Translations under genes and position numbers: made by a program
Notes under the pieces: generated by a model
The model's database searches: none
What the model was told of the DNA's origin: nothing
Seen by the model: only the letters and a program-made list of their open reading frames with translations
Assembly: GCA_021160685.1 (NCBI GenBank)
Contig: JAGHCC010000165.1
Coordinates: 1-13,345 of the forward strand
Source of the DNA: Desulfobulbaceae bacterium
GTDB taxonomy: Bacteria; Desulfobacterota; Desulfobulbia; Desulfobulbales; SURF-16
Direction of reading: 5' to 3'
Length of the DNA: 13,345 nucleotides
Part shown: one piece after another, positions 6,570 to 13,345 of the stretch
Layout of the letters: every line of letters starts with the position of its first letter
Numbering within the stretch: position 1 is the first letter of the stretch

Positions 6570-9500
6570 TTATCTATCATTCCGCTCGAGTACACGCAAG
6601 ATATTTTTCACGGCTGCAAAAACCTCGGGCGGAGATTTCATCTCTTCCCTGATGACCATTCTGCTGTCCGGCGTAAATTTGATCCGGTTTTTGGACTTGT
6701 TTACCAAATCCAGAATTGTTTCCGGCTTCACCGGAGTCTGGTGATGGAAGGACAGAACAAGGGTATCTTTTCCCTGTTCAAGTTTTTTTATTTTAAGTTG
6801 TTTCATATCGATTTTAATGAGGAGAATTGTCAGAAGATTTAATGTTTCTACGGGCAGAGAACCGTAGCGATCCCTGAGTTCATCCTCCATGTCATCGAGT
6901 TCCGCAGCCGAGTTCAGGCTGGTCAGTTTCCGGTAAGTGATATAACGCTGATCCGTGTTCCTGATGAAGTTTTCCGGGATATAGGCAGAGATGCTGAGAT
7001 TGATTTCCGGCTCAACCTCTTCCTCGCCATTCTCTTCTCCTCTTTCAGCCCTTCTTTTCAGGTCTTCCACCGTACGCTGCAGAAGGTCAAGATAAAGATC
7101 ATAGCCCACCGCCGCAATGTTGCCGCTTTGGGATGCCCCCAGGATGTTACCGCCACCACGGATCTGCAGGTCGCTCATGGCAAGTTTAAAGCCACCTCCC
7201 AGTTCGTTGTAATCCATCAGGGCCCGCAGTCGTTGCCGGGCATCCTTGGAGAGACCGTCCAGGGAGGGGACAAGAAGATAGGCATAGGCCTGTTCGCTGC
7301 TCCTTCCCACCCGGCCCCGCAGTTGATAGATTGCCGCCAGGCCGAAGCGGTCGGCCCGGGTGATGATGATGGTGTTGGCGTTGGGGATGTCGAGCCCTGA
7401 TTCAATAATGGTGGTGCAGACCAGAACATCAATCTCCCGTTTGACAAAACGAACCATGATCTCTTCAAGTTTTTTAGCCGGCATCTGGCCGTGGCCCACA
7501 CTGATCCTGGCTTCGGGCACCAGTTCCTGCACCTTGCGGGCCATTTCATGGATGGATTGCACCCGGTTGTGGACAAGAAAGACCTGTCCGCCTCGCTGCA
7601 GTTCCCTGACGATCGCCTCCTTGATCACCAGATCGTCGTGGCGGGCAACAAAGGTTTTGACAGTCCTGCGGTGGCGGGGCGGCGTGCTGATAACGGAAAG
7701 ATCGCGGACGCCAAGCAGGGAAAGTTGCAGGGTGCGGGGAATCGGCGTGGCGGTCAGGGTGAGCACATCGACATTATGGCGAAGTTTTTTTAATTTTTCT
7801 TTATGAGTAACGCCGAAACGGTGTTCTTCGTCGATGATGAGAAGACCGAGATTTTTGAAGCTGACATCCTTGGAGAGCAGCCGATGGGTGCCGATGACCA
7901 GATCCACCCGGCCTGCTGCCAGGTCCCGAATGATTTTTTTCTGTTCCGCAGTTGAACGAAAACGGTTTAGGCTTTCAACCCGGACCGGAAAGCCGGAGAA
8001 TCTTTCCCGGAAGGATTCGGCATGCTGTTCGGCCAGAACCGTGGTGGGCACAAGGATTGCGACCTGGTGACTGTCGCTGATCACCTTAAAGGCGGCACGG
8101 ACGGCGACCTCAGTTTTTCCATACCCTACATCTCCGCAGATCAACCGGTCCATGGTTCTTTGTGAGGTAAGATCTTCGGTCACATCGTTGATGGCCTTCA
8201 GCTGCCCATGGGTTTCGTCAAAGGGAAATGACTCTTCCAGCTCATGGTAAAGTTCATCCGGCCCGGAAAAAGACGTTCCGGTTGCCAGCTGCCTGCGGGC
8301 ATACAGATCAAGCAGATCCTGGGCCACTTTCCATACGGCTTCCTTGACCTTTTTCTTGGCCTTGGGCCATGATTTGCCGCCCAGAGTGTCGATTTTTGGC
8401 TGCCGATCGGATATGCCCTTGTATTTACTGACAGCGCCAAGTCGGTCAACCGGCACATAGAGTTTGTCACCGCCCTTGTAGCTGATCTGGAGAAAATCAT
8501 TGGTAATGCCATGGAGTTGCATGGTGATCATACGGTCATAAGCGCCAAGGCCGTGGGCGTCATGGACGACAATATCACCTTCATGCAGTTCCTCAAAACA
8601 GACAGGCTCCTCACTGGGGCCTCTTTGCTGCTTTTTTTTGGGACCGATACGTTTTTTGCCGAAGAGTTCATTTTCGGAAAGGAGATGGAGACCTTCCTCC
8701 TCCAGGTCAAAACCGGAACTCAGGGGACTGGCGTAGAAGACCGGTTCCCCGGTCGCAGGTGGAGCGGCAAGAAACGGTTTTTCCTCAATTATGCCATGGA
8801 TCTGGTGGCGGGTCAGAAGTTCGACGAGAAGACGGGCCCGGCGTAATGAACGGCAGCCGACGCCAACGGACTCATGTCTCTCCTGCCAGGAGATGATGCG
8901 TTGTGCAAGCGGCGCCAGCGCCCCCTGTTTTTTGCGCTTGAGATCAAGTTCCTGTTTGATCAGGGTGTGATTGCCGGCCTGCAGCTGAAAGGTGGTTTCT
9001 GGGTCACCCTCCATGGCGGCAAAATCCGACAGGTTGACCTGGGTTTGCCTGTTCAGGTTGTGGGTCAATTCCGTTTCCGGCAGGAAAAGAGTCTCCGGAG
9101 GCAGAGCGGGCGTGTTTTTTGCCTGGGCCTCTTCATAGTTTGCCTTGATCCGTTCCCTGACGATGCGTTGTGAGCGTTGTATCTCATCGGGATTGACGGA
9201 AAGAATGATCGTGTTTTTCGGCAGGGAGGCAAAGGGGGAAGAGAGTTCCTTATAAAAGAGGGGCAGAAAGAATTCAATACCTGGAAAGCGGCGGCCGGTT
9301 TTGATTTTTTCAAGAATGTGCTGGATCTCATCGGAACTCCAGTTCCATTTTTCCGCCATGTTTTTAAAGGCGGTGCCGAGTTTGTTCAGAGCGTCGTTGT
9401 CGGAAGGAAAAAGAATTTCGCTCACCGGCAGGAAGACAGCTTCTTCGAGTTCCCCTCTTGAACGTTGGGTTATGGGATCAAAATATCTGATAGACTCCAC

Positions 9501-10088
9501 CGTGTCGCCGAAAAAGTCCAGACGAACGGGCAGCTCTAAAGGGTCTTTTGAGCCGGCATGGTCAAACGGCGGGGGAAAAATATCGATGATGCCGCCCCTG
9601 ACCGTGAATTCGCCGGGGGACTGAACCAGAGAGACAGACTCGTAGCCTGCGGCTGTAAGGTTGTTGATCAGCTCGTCCCGATCGCATTCTTCATTAATGA
9701 TGACCAGTTCCGCCAGGTTTGCGAGCTGATCAAGGGGGAGGGTGCGGCGCAGCATGGCTTCGGCCGAGGCCACCATGATGAATTGGCCACGACCGGTCAG
9801 AACACGGTAAAGCGCACCCAGTCTGGTGGTGATTGTACCACTGTCCGGTGACAGGGGTGTGTAGGGCGGGATCTCGTAACCGGGATAGCCGATGATTGGC
9901 AGGTCAATGAAAAAACTCAGGTCCTGTTCAAGGACTGCAACTTGGTCTTCACTGGGAACAATGCAGAGCAGCGGCTGTTTGAGCGAGGAAGCGATGCGGG
10001 CGGCAAGATATGCGGCAGAGCCGCCGCGCAGGCCGGTAATATTGATTTGTCCGGCCCCTTTTTTCAGGGCACGAAGCACATTAAGCAT
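6570..10088 (-). CDS. mfd: Transcription-repair coupling factor Mfd
   Basis: Mfd recognises RNA polymerase stalled at lesions, pushes it off with its translocase and recruits UvrA. The 1172-residue protein has all modules. The UvrB-like N-terminal region (about 1-350) has a degenerate P-loop. The RNA-polymerase-interacting domain (about 490-560) includes EGDIVVHDAHGLGAYD. The RecG-like motor has Walker A GDVGYGKT (652-659), the DEEH box (753-756), TATPIPRTL and QLRGRVGRS. The C-terminal TRCF domain starts near EINLSISAYIPENF. A TTG at 10097 could add three residues. The ATG at 10088 is chosen because the bases just upstream are repetitive (GCAAGGG twice), and neither start has a clear ribosome binding site. 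It sits 63 bases after bamA and 87 before the surA-like gene. The sequence appears intact. Confidence 0.97.
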   Translation of the reverse strand: MLNVLRALKKGAGQINITGLRGGSAAYLAARIASSLKQPLLCIVPSEDQVAVLEQDLSFFIDLPIIGYPGYEIPPYTPLSPDSGTITTRLGALYRVLTGRGQFIMVASAEAMLRRTLPLDQLANLAELVIINEECDRDELINNLTAAGYESVSLVQSPGEFTVRGGIIDIFPPPFDHAGSKDPLELPVRLDFFGDTVESIRYFDPITQRSRGELEEAVFLPVSEILFPSDNDALNKLGTAFKNMAEKWNWSSDEIQHILEKIKTGRRFPGIEFFLPLFYKELSSPFASLPKNTIILSVNPDEIQRSQRIVRERIKANYEEAQAKNTPALPPETLFLPETELTHNLNRQTQVNLSDFAAMEGDPETTFQLQAGNHTLIKQELDLKRKKQGALAPLAQRIISWQERHESVGVGCRSLRRARLLVELLTRHQIHGIIEEKPFLAAPPATGEPVFYASPLSSGFDLEEEGLHLLSENELFGKKRIGPKKKQQRGPSEEPVCFEELHEGDIVVHDAHGLGAYDRMITMQLHGITNDFLQISYKGGDKLYVPVDRLGAVSKYKGISDRQPKIDTLGGKSWPKAKKKVKEAVWKVAQDLLDLYARRQLATGTSFSGPDELYHELEESFPFDETHGQLKAINDVTEDLTSQRTMDRLICGDVGYGKTEVAVRAAFKVISDSHQVAILVPTTVLAEQHAESFRERFSGFPVRVESLNRFRSTAEQKKIIRDLAAGRVDLVIGTHRLLSKDVSFKNLGLLIIDEEHRFGVTHKEKLKKLRHNVDVLTLTATPIPRTLQLSLLGVRDLSVISTPPRHRRTVKTFVARHDDLVIKEAIVRELQRGGQVFLVHNRVQSIHEMARKVQELVPEARISVGHGQMPAKKLEEIMVRFVKREIDVLVCTTIIESGLDIPNANTIIITRADRFGLAAIYQLRGRVGRSSEQAYAYLLVPSLDGLSKDARQRLRALMDYNELGGGFKLAMSDLQIRGGGNILGASQSGNIAAVGYDLYLDLLQRTVEDLKRRAERGEENGEEEVEPEINLSISAYIPENFIRNTDQRYITYRKLTSLNSAAELDDMEDELRDRYGSLPVETLNLLTILLIKIDMKQLKIKKLEQGKDTLVLSFHHQTPVKPETILDLVNKSKNRIKFTPDSRMVIREEMKSPPEVFAAVKNILRVLERNDR

Positions 10089-10091
10089 GAT

Positions 10092-10115
10092 GAGCAAGGG
10101 GCAAGGGCGTAAGAG
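10092..10115 (+). repeat. Short purine-rich repeats upstream of mfd
   Basis: GCAAGGG occurs twice in tandem (10094-10107). In octamer phase the stretch reads GAGCAAGG, GGCAAGGG, CGTAAGAG. The composition resembles the octamer array at the other end of mfd, but with the purine-rich strand reversed. It overlaps the possible TTG start of mfd, supporting the downstream ATG as the real start. Confidence 0.4.
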
Positions 10116-10151
10116 GATATAAAGAAAACAGACTACTCATTTTTTTGATTC

Positions 10152-12893
10152 CTAAAACTGGCCGCCGATACTGAAATCCCACAAACTTTGATCTTCATCC
10201 TCTTCCGGATCAAGATTGTAGCCCCATTCAAGGCGCAGCGGGCCCATGGGGGAAAGCCAGCGGAAGCCAAAGCCCACACTCTGTCTAATATTGGAGTCGT
10301 CATCAACAGACTCTCCGGGGCCAAGGTCAATGTCTCCGGCCTCGAAAACATCGCCCATATCATAGAAAATAACCCCTTTCAGGCCTGCTTCCTTGAATAG
10401 CGGAAAAATATACTCCAGATTGGAGTACCACATATGTGTCCCGCCGATTCTTTCACGGTAGCCGTCCCAGCGGATGACTTCAGGGCTGATGTCCCCTGCT
10501 TCAAAACCACGCATGTTGGAGAGGCCGCCCAGGTAGAATTTTTCATAAACCGGCAGTTTGCCACTTGAATTTTCCTTCACATAGCCTGCCGCGAGTTTAG
10601 CGTGGAAGGTGGTGTCCCAACGGAATGGAAAATACCAGCTTGTCGAACCTTCGAGCTTGGTGAAGGAGCTGTCACCCCCAAAGGGACCGCCGGCGTATTT
10701 GACAGAGACCGCATTGACCGAGCCTCTTGAGGTGTCGTAGATACGGTCTCTGGTGTCACGGGACAGGCCAAGGCTGACAAAACTTGTGATATGAATGTCC
10801 TTTGATTCCTGGATAGTCTCAGATGCCCAGGGACTGACATCGGTCAAATTGGAATCATCATAGCCGTAACTGCCGAAAATTCTACACCTTGTCCAGATGG
10901 GATGGGAAAGGCGAATGGTAAAGCCTTTGGCATCCTTGGTATAATCGTCATATTCACTTACCCAGCTGTAAAGATCAACACCAAAGGACAGGTTGGTGTC
11001 ATTGAGATGCGGTTCTGTGAAGCCTAAGTTAAAGCGGGTGTTGTTGCTGCTCAGGTTGGCCTGCAGTGAAAGGCGCTGGCCCCGGCCGAGAAAGTTGTCC
11101 TGGCTGATCTCTCCCATGAGCATCACACTGTCCACCGAGCTGTATCCAGCACCGATGCTGAAGGAGCCCGTGGGCTTTTCCTTGAGCTCAACAACAATAT
11201 CCATCAGGCTTTCGTCCTCGGTGGGTTCCGGGGTGATGTTGACATCTTCAAAAAACTCAAGACGTCTGACCCTGCTGTTGCTGGCTTTTAAAGCGTTGGC
11301 ATTGAAAATATCCGTTTCCTGCAGAACGATTTCTCGGCGGATAACCTTGTCGCGTGTCCTGGTATTACCCTTAATCATAATTCTGTTGACATAGACAAGC
11401 GAGCCTTTAATAGCCGAAAGCGAGATGTCAACACGTTTAAATTGATCGTTTTTTGAGATTATAGGCTCGGCCTCGGCATAGGCATAGCCTTTGGATGCGT
11501 AATAATCAGTCAATCTCAGAATGTCTTCACGGAGTAGTTTGCGGCTGAAATATTTTTCCTCTCCAATCCGGCATATTTTGAGAAGATGATCTTCACTTTC
11601 AATCAGATCGCCAATAATATTGATGGTTCCTGTTTTATAACGCTGGCCTTCCTCAACATTGAAGGTCACATAGAGCCACTCGCCGCTTTTTTCAACCTCC
11701 GGCTTGCCGACTTTAACATCGATAAAACCTTTGTTCTGGTAAAAAGAGCCGATTCGAGAAGCATCCTGGTTGAGCATATCCCTTTTTAAAATACCTGACT
11801 CGGTAAACCAGGAAAGCATCCCCTTGGTGGATGTTATCATAATTTCTTTGATTTCCTTGTCTGTAAAAGCAGTGTTGCCCTGGATCAGGATTTGTTTGAC
11901 ATACGCCTTTTCCCCTTCTTTGATATCAATGCTGATATTGACCCGTCCCTCAGACGGGTAGCTCAGTTTTATGTCGACGACGGTGTCAAAATATCCTTTT
12001 TCTTTGTACAGTTTTTTGATGTTGTCCGAGGCTTCACTGACTTTAAGGGGATTGATAATCGCGTTAGGAAAGATAGCGATCACTTCCTTGATTTCAGTCT
12101 CATTGATTTTCTTTTCACCAGTGATGGTCACGGTACCGATCACCTCTTTTTCCGACACCGTGAAGATAACGCGTTTGCCCCTGTCGGTGTCCTCCGCCTC
12201 AATGCGGACATCATCAAAATAGCCCATTTTGAAGACTTCTTTCAGATCAGCACGAAGCTGCACCGGATTGTAGATGTCTCCGGGACGATTATTGATGTGG
12301 TGAAGGATAGCACCGGAATCAATTCTCCGGTTGCCTCTGATATCGATTTCACCAATCAAAAATTGTCGGTTTGCAAATTTGATGGTATCCCGGATTAAAA
12401 ATTGTAGGCCGTTTTGCAGATCTGCCAGGGATTTTACCTGGGCAAAAAGGTATTGCGGTGATGATGGCGCCAGCAGATCATAAACCACCAGATCAATACT
12501 GATTGTTTCGCCAAATTTGTTCACAGTGCCGGTCGCCACGTAGTCAAGTTCCGAGGGCAGACCTGCGTTTTGTATTTCCCTAAAGTCCGGAGGCCAGACC
12601 CCCTGGTAGTTGAATTGTGCAGCGGCTTCTGTCCTGTCCTGTAAACGTATTCCTCTAGTGGCCAGGGCCTCCCGCAGGTTTTGATCCACGCTGTCGGTCA
12701 GGTCGGCAGTTGACCCGGGAGCGTTAATTTGCAAGGGAAGAAACAGGATCTGTGAGGTTTCCAGGGTGTTATCCTGTGCCTGTGCAAATATGTTAAAGAG
12801 AGGAAAAAAAAGAAATATGATAAAGAGAACAAGAAAAGATGGTGGAGTTTTTTTTCTTTTTTGTCGTATGTGGAATTTATTAGTGGCGGACAT
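10152..12893 (-). CDS. bamA: Outer membrane protein assembly factor BamA with N-terminal TolB-like domain
   Basis: BamA is the Omp85 pore of the BAM complex, which folds beta-barrels into the outer membrane. The 913 residues comprise a signal peptide with a long basic n-region (cleavage near residue 39) and an extra domain at about 47-176 resembling the TolB N-terminal fold. Five POTRA domains follow (about 178-251, 252-328, 330-418, 419-497 and 499-572), then a 16-strand barrel. The barrel has the loop-6 motif as MRGF (794-797) and ends in Phe, as outer-membrane barrels do. E. coli BamA is 810 residues; the excess is the extra domain. The ATG at 12893 is the only start, since an in-frame TGA lies nine codons upstream; no clear ribosome binding site precedes it. 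lolD lies upstream and mfd downstream; the skp and lpxD genes often found after bamA are absent. Confidence 0.97.
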   Translation of the reverse strand: MSATNKFHIRQKRKKTPPSFLVLFIIFLFFPLFNIFAQAQDNTLETSQILFLPLQINAPGSTADLTDSVDQNLREALATRGIRLQDRTEAAAQFNYQGVWPPDFREIQNAGLPSELDYVATGTVNKFGETISIDLVVYDLLAPSSPQYLFAQVKSLADLQNGLQFLIRDTIKFANRQFLIGEIDIRGNRRIDSGAILHHINNRPGDIYNPVQLRADLKEVFKMGYFDDVRIEAEDTDRGKRVIFTVSEKEVIGTVTITGEKKINETEIKEVIAIFPNAIINPLKVSEASDNIKKLYKEKGYFDTVVDIKLSYPSEGRVNISIDIKEGEKAYVKQILIQGNTAFTDKEIKEIMITSTKGMLSWFTESGILKRDMLNQDASRIGSFYQNKGFIDVKVGKPEVEKSGEWLYVTFNVEEGQRYKTGTINIIGDLIESEDHLLKICRIGEEKYFSRKLLREDILRLTDYYASKGYAYAEAEPIISKNDQFKRVDISLSAIKGSLVYVNRIMIKGNTRTRDKVIRREIVLQETDIFNANALKASNSRVRRLEFFEDVNITPEPTEDESLMDIVVELKEKPTGSFSIGAGYSSVDSVMLMGEISQDNFLGRGQRLSLQANLSSNNTRFNLGFTEPHLNDTNLSFGVDLYSWVSEYDDYTKDAKGFTIRLSHPIWTRCRIFGSYGYDDSNLTDVSPWASETIQESKDIHITSFVSLGLSRDTRDRIYDTSRGSVNAVSVKYAGGPFGGDSSFTKLEGSTSWYFPFRWDTTFHAKLAAGYVKENSSGKLPVYEKFYLGGLSNMRGFEAGDISPEVIRWDGYRERIGGTHMWYSNLEYIFPLFKEAGLKGVIFYDMGDVFEAGDIDLGPGESVDDDSNIRQSVGFGFRWLSPMGPLRLEWGYNLDPEEDEDQSLWDFSIGGQF

Positions 12894-12935
12894 GGCGTAT
12901 TGTTTTTTAAATTTTTCTCATAATTTCAATAGATT

Positions 12936-12964
12936 ATGATGACGTCTCCCGTCATTCCTGTCAT
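12936..12964 (-). promoter_or_regulatory. Candidate proximal promoter of bamA
   Basis: On the minus strand, ATGACA (12959-12964, five of six matches to TTGACA) lies 17 bases before CATCAT (12936-12941, four of six to TATAAT). The -35 element falls in one copy of a direct repeat. Matches are modest and no experimental support can be read from sequence. Confidence 0.25.
12939..12955. promoter_or_regulatory. Palindrome ATGACG-N5-CGTCAT upstream of bamA
   Basis: Two perfect 6-base arms are separated by TCTCC, about 46-62 bases before the bamA start codon. The size and symmetry suit a dimeric regulator's operator. A further GTCAT half-site lies at 12960-12964, nine bases from the right arm. It overlaps the candidate proximal promoter, so a bound protein would compete with RNA polymerase. 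Confidence 0.35.
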
Positions 12965-13016
12965 GGGTAAACTTATTTAAGATAGACAAAAAAAGAATAA
13001 AAGTCATGGGAAACTT
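12960..13016. repeat. Direct repeat GTCATGGG(T)AAACTT, two copies
   Basis: The copies are GTCATGGGTAAACTT (12960-12974) and GTCATGGGAAACTT (13003-13016), identical apart from one inserted T. They start 43 bases apart, close to four helical turns. On the minus strand each copy ends in ATGAC(A/T), which forms the -35 of a candidate promoter. Confidence 0.55.
12979..13007 (-). promoter_or_regulatory. Candidate distal promoter of bamA
   Basis: On the minus strand, ATGACT (13002-13007, four of six to TTGACA) is 17 bases before TATCTT (12979-12984, four of six to TATAAT). The surroundings are T-rich. It would let bamA be transcribed independently of lolD, in line with the 198-base gap. Confidence 0.25.
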
Positions 13017-13028
13017 TTGTTGTTTTGC

Positions 13029-13042
13029 TGTAAACGCTTACA
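13029..13042. promoter_or_regulatory. LacI/CRE-like palindrome TGTAAACGCTTACA
   Basis: Perfect 5-base arms TGTAA/TTACA flank ACGC. The whole 14-mer fits the general LacI/GalR-family and CcpA cre pattern TGNAANCGNWNNCW. It lies 49 bases after the lolD stop and about 136 bases before the bamA ATG, upstream of both candidate promoters. No regulator gene is seen in the window, so its use is speculative. Confidence 0.35.
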
Positions 13043-13091
13043 TGACTGTGGTTGCCGTAAAGACGGTGTCCCGGTGAACGGTTACGTTTTG

Positions 13092-13345
13092 CTATTCCTG
13101 GCTAAGGAGGCCGTTAGCCAGAGTGAGACAGCTGTCCATCCGGCCGGCAAGTTCGTGGTTATGCGTCACCATGATGATAGAGAGGTTGAAGTCCTCGTTC
13201 ATGGCCTGGATCAGCTCAAAGATCTTGTTTCCTGTTTTCGGATCCAGATTGCCAGTAGGTTCATCGGCCAGGAGCAGGGCCGGTTTCATGATAACAGCCC
13301 GGGCCAGGGCCACTCGCTGTTGTTCTCCACCCGAGAGCTCACCCA
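13092..13345 (-). CDS. lolD: Lipoprotein-releasing ABC transporter ATP-binding protein LolD (5' part outside window)
   Basis: The C-terminal 84 codons of an ABC ATPase run off the right edge, so the start is missing. Visible motifs are the ABC signature LSGGEQQRVALARAV, Walker B with catalytic Glu in LLLADEPTGNLDPKTG, and the H-loop His in IIMVTHNHELA. The DEPTGNLD form and the short ending after the H-loop are typical of the LolD/MacB/FtsE group. LolD drives LolCE, which extracts lipoproteins from the inner membrane towards the outer membrane. bamA downstream supports LolD over a generic antimicrobial peptide exporter. A permease gene (lolC/E) is expected beyond the right edge. Confidence 0.87.
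   Translation of the reverse strand, partial: GELSGGEQQRVALARAVIMKPALLLADEPTGNLDPKTGNKIFELIQAMNEDFNLSIIMVTHNHELAGRMDSCLTLANGLLSQE

Noticed and set aside
7128..9851. Many 80-150 codon plus-strand frames opposite mfd
   Set aside because: All are antisense to conserved Mfd domains and none shows a family motif; they reflect codon bias of mfd.
13043..13091. Terminator after lolD (short CCGT/ACGG stem)
   Set aside because: Only four base pairs and no T-run on the transcribed strand; not a credible intrinsic terminator.

Overview
The window is a housekeeping segment of a Gram-negative chromosome. An outer-membrane BamA, a LolD ATPase and a YidC with a large periplasmic domain show the double membrane. 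BamA carries a TolB-like domain ahead of its POTRA repeats, and lolD, bamA, mfd, a SurA-type chaperone and recO lie in one row. Together these suggest Desulfobacterota, perhaps a Desulfobulbaceae-like sulfur-metabolising lineage. That placement is inference from protein style and gene order, not a database result.

Left block, plus strand, 154-3591: rpmH, rnpA, yidD, yidC and jag/khpB, the classic cluster often found near the replication origin. It supplies ribosomal protein L34, the protein subunit of RNase P, two membrane-protein insertion factors and a KH/R3H RNA-binding protein. mnmE, which often follows jag, is absent. The cluster runs instead into a short convergent junction (3592-3686) with a degenerate 7-nt repeat array and an inverted repeat.

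Right block, minus strand, 13345 down to 3687: lolD (partial), bamA, mfd, a surA/PpiC-type periplasmic chaperone, recO and an NAD-dependent sugar-nucleotide epimerase-like SDR. The order mixes envelope biogenesis (lipoprotein export, outer-membrane protein assembly, periplasmic folding, probable surface sugar metabolism) with DNA repair (transcription-coupled repair by Mfd, RecFOR gap repair by RecO). Gaps are 198 bp (lolD-bamA), 63 bp (bamA-mfd), 87 bp (mfd-surA) and 56 bp (surA-recO). recO and the epimerase gene overlap by 8 bp.

I see no mobile element, CRISPR array, tRNA, rRNA or defence system. Every large gene is a recognisable core family and none looks broken. The most unusual items are the TolB-N-like domain on BamA, the structured lolD-bamA intergenic region (a LacI/CRE-like palindrome, a 14-15 bp direct repeat 43 bp apart that may form tandem promoters, and a second palindrome), a 6-codon leader reading frame overlapping the yidD start, and purine-rich octamer arrays flanking mfd.
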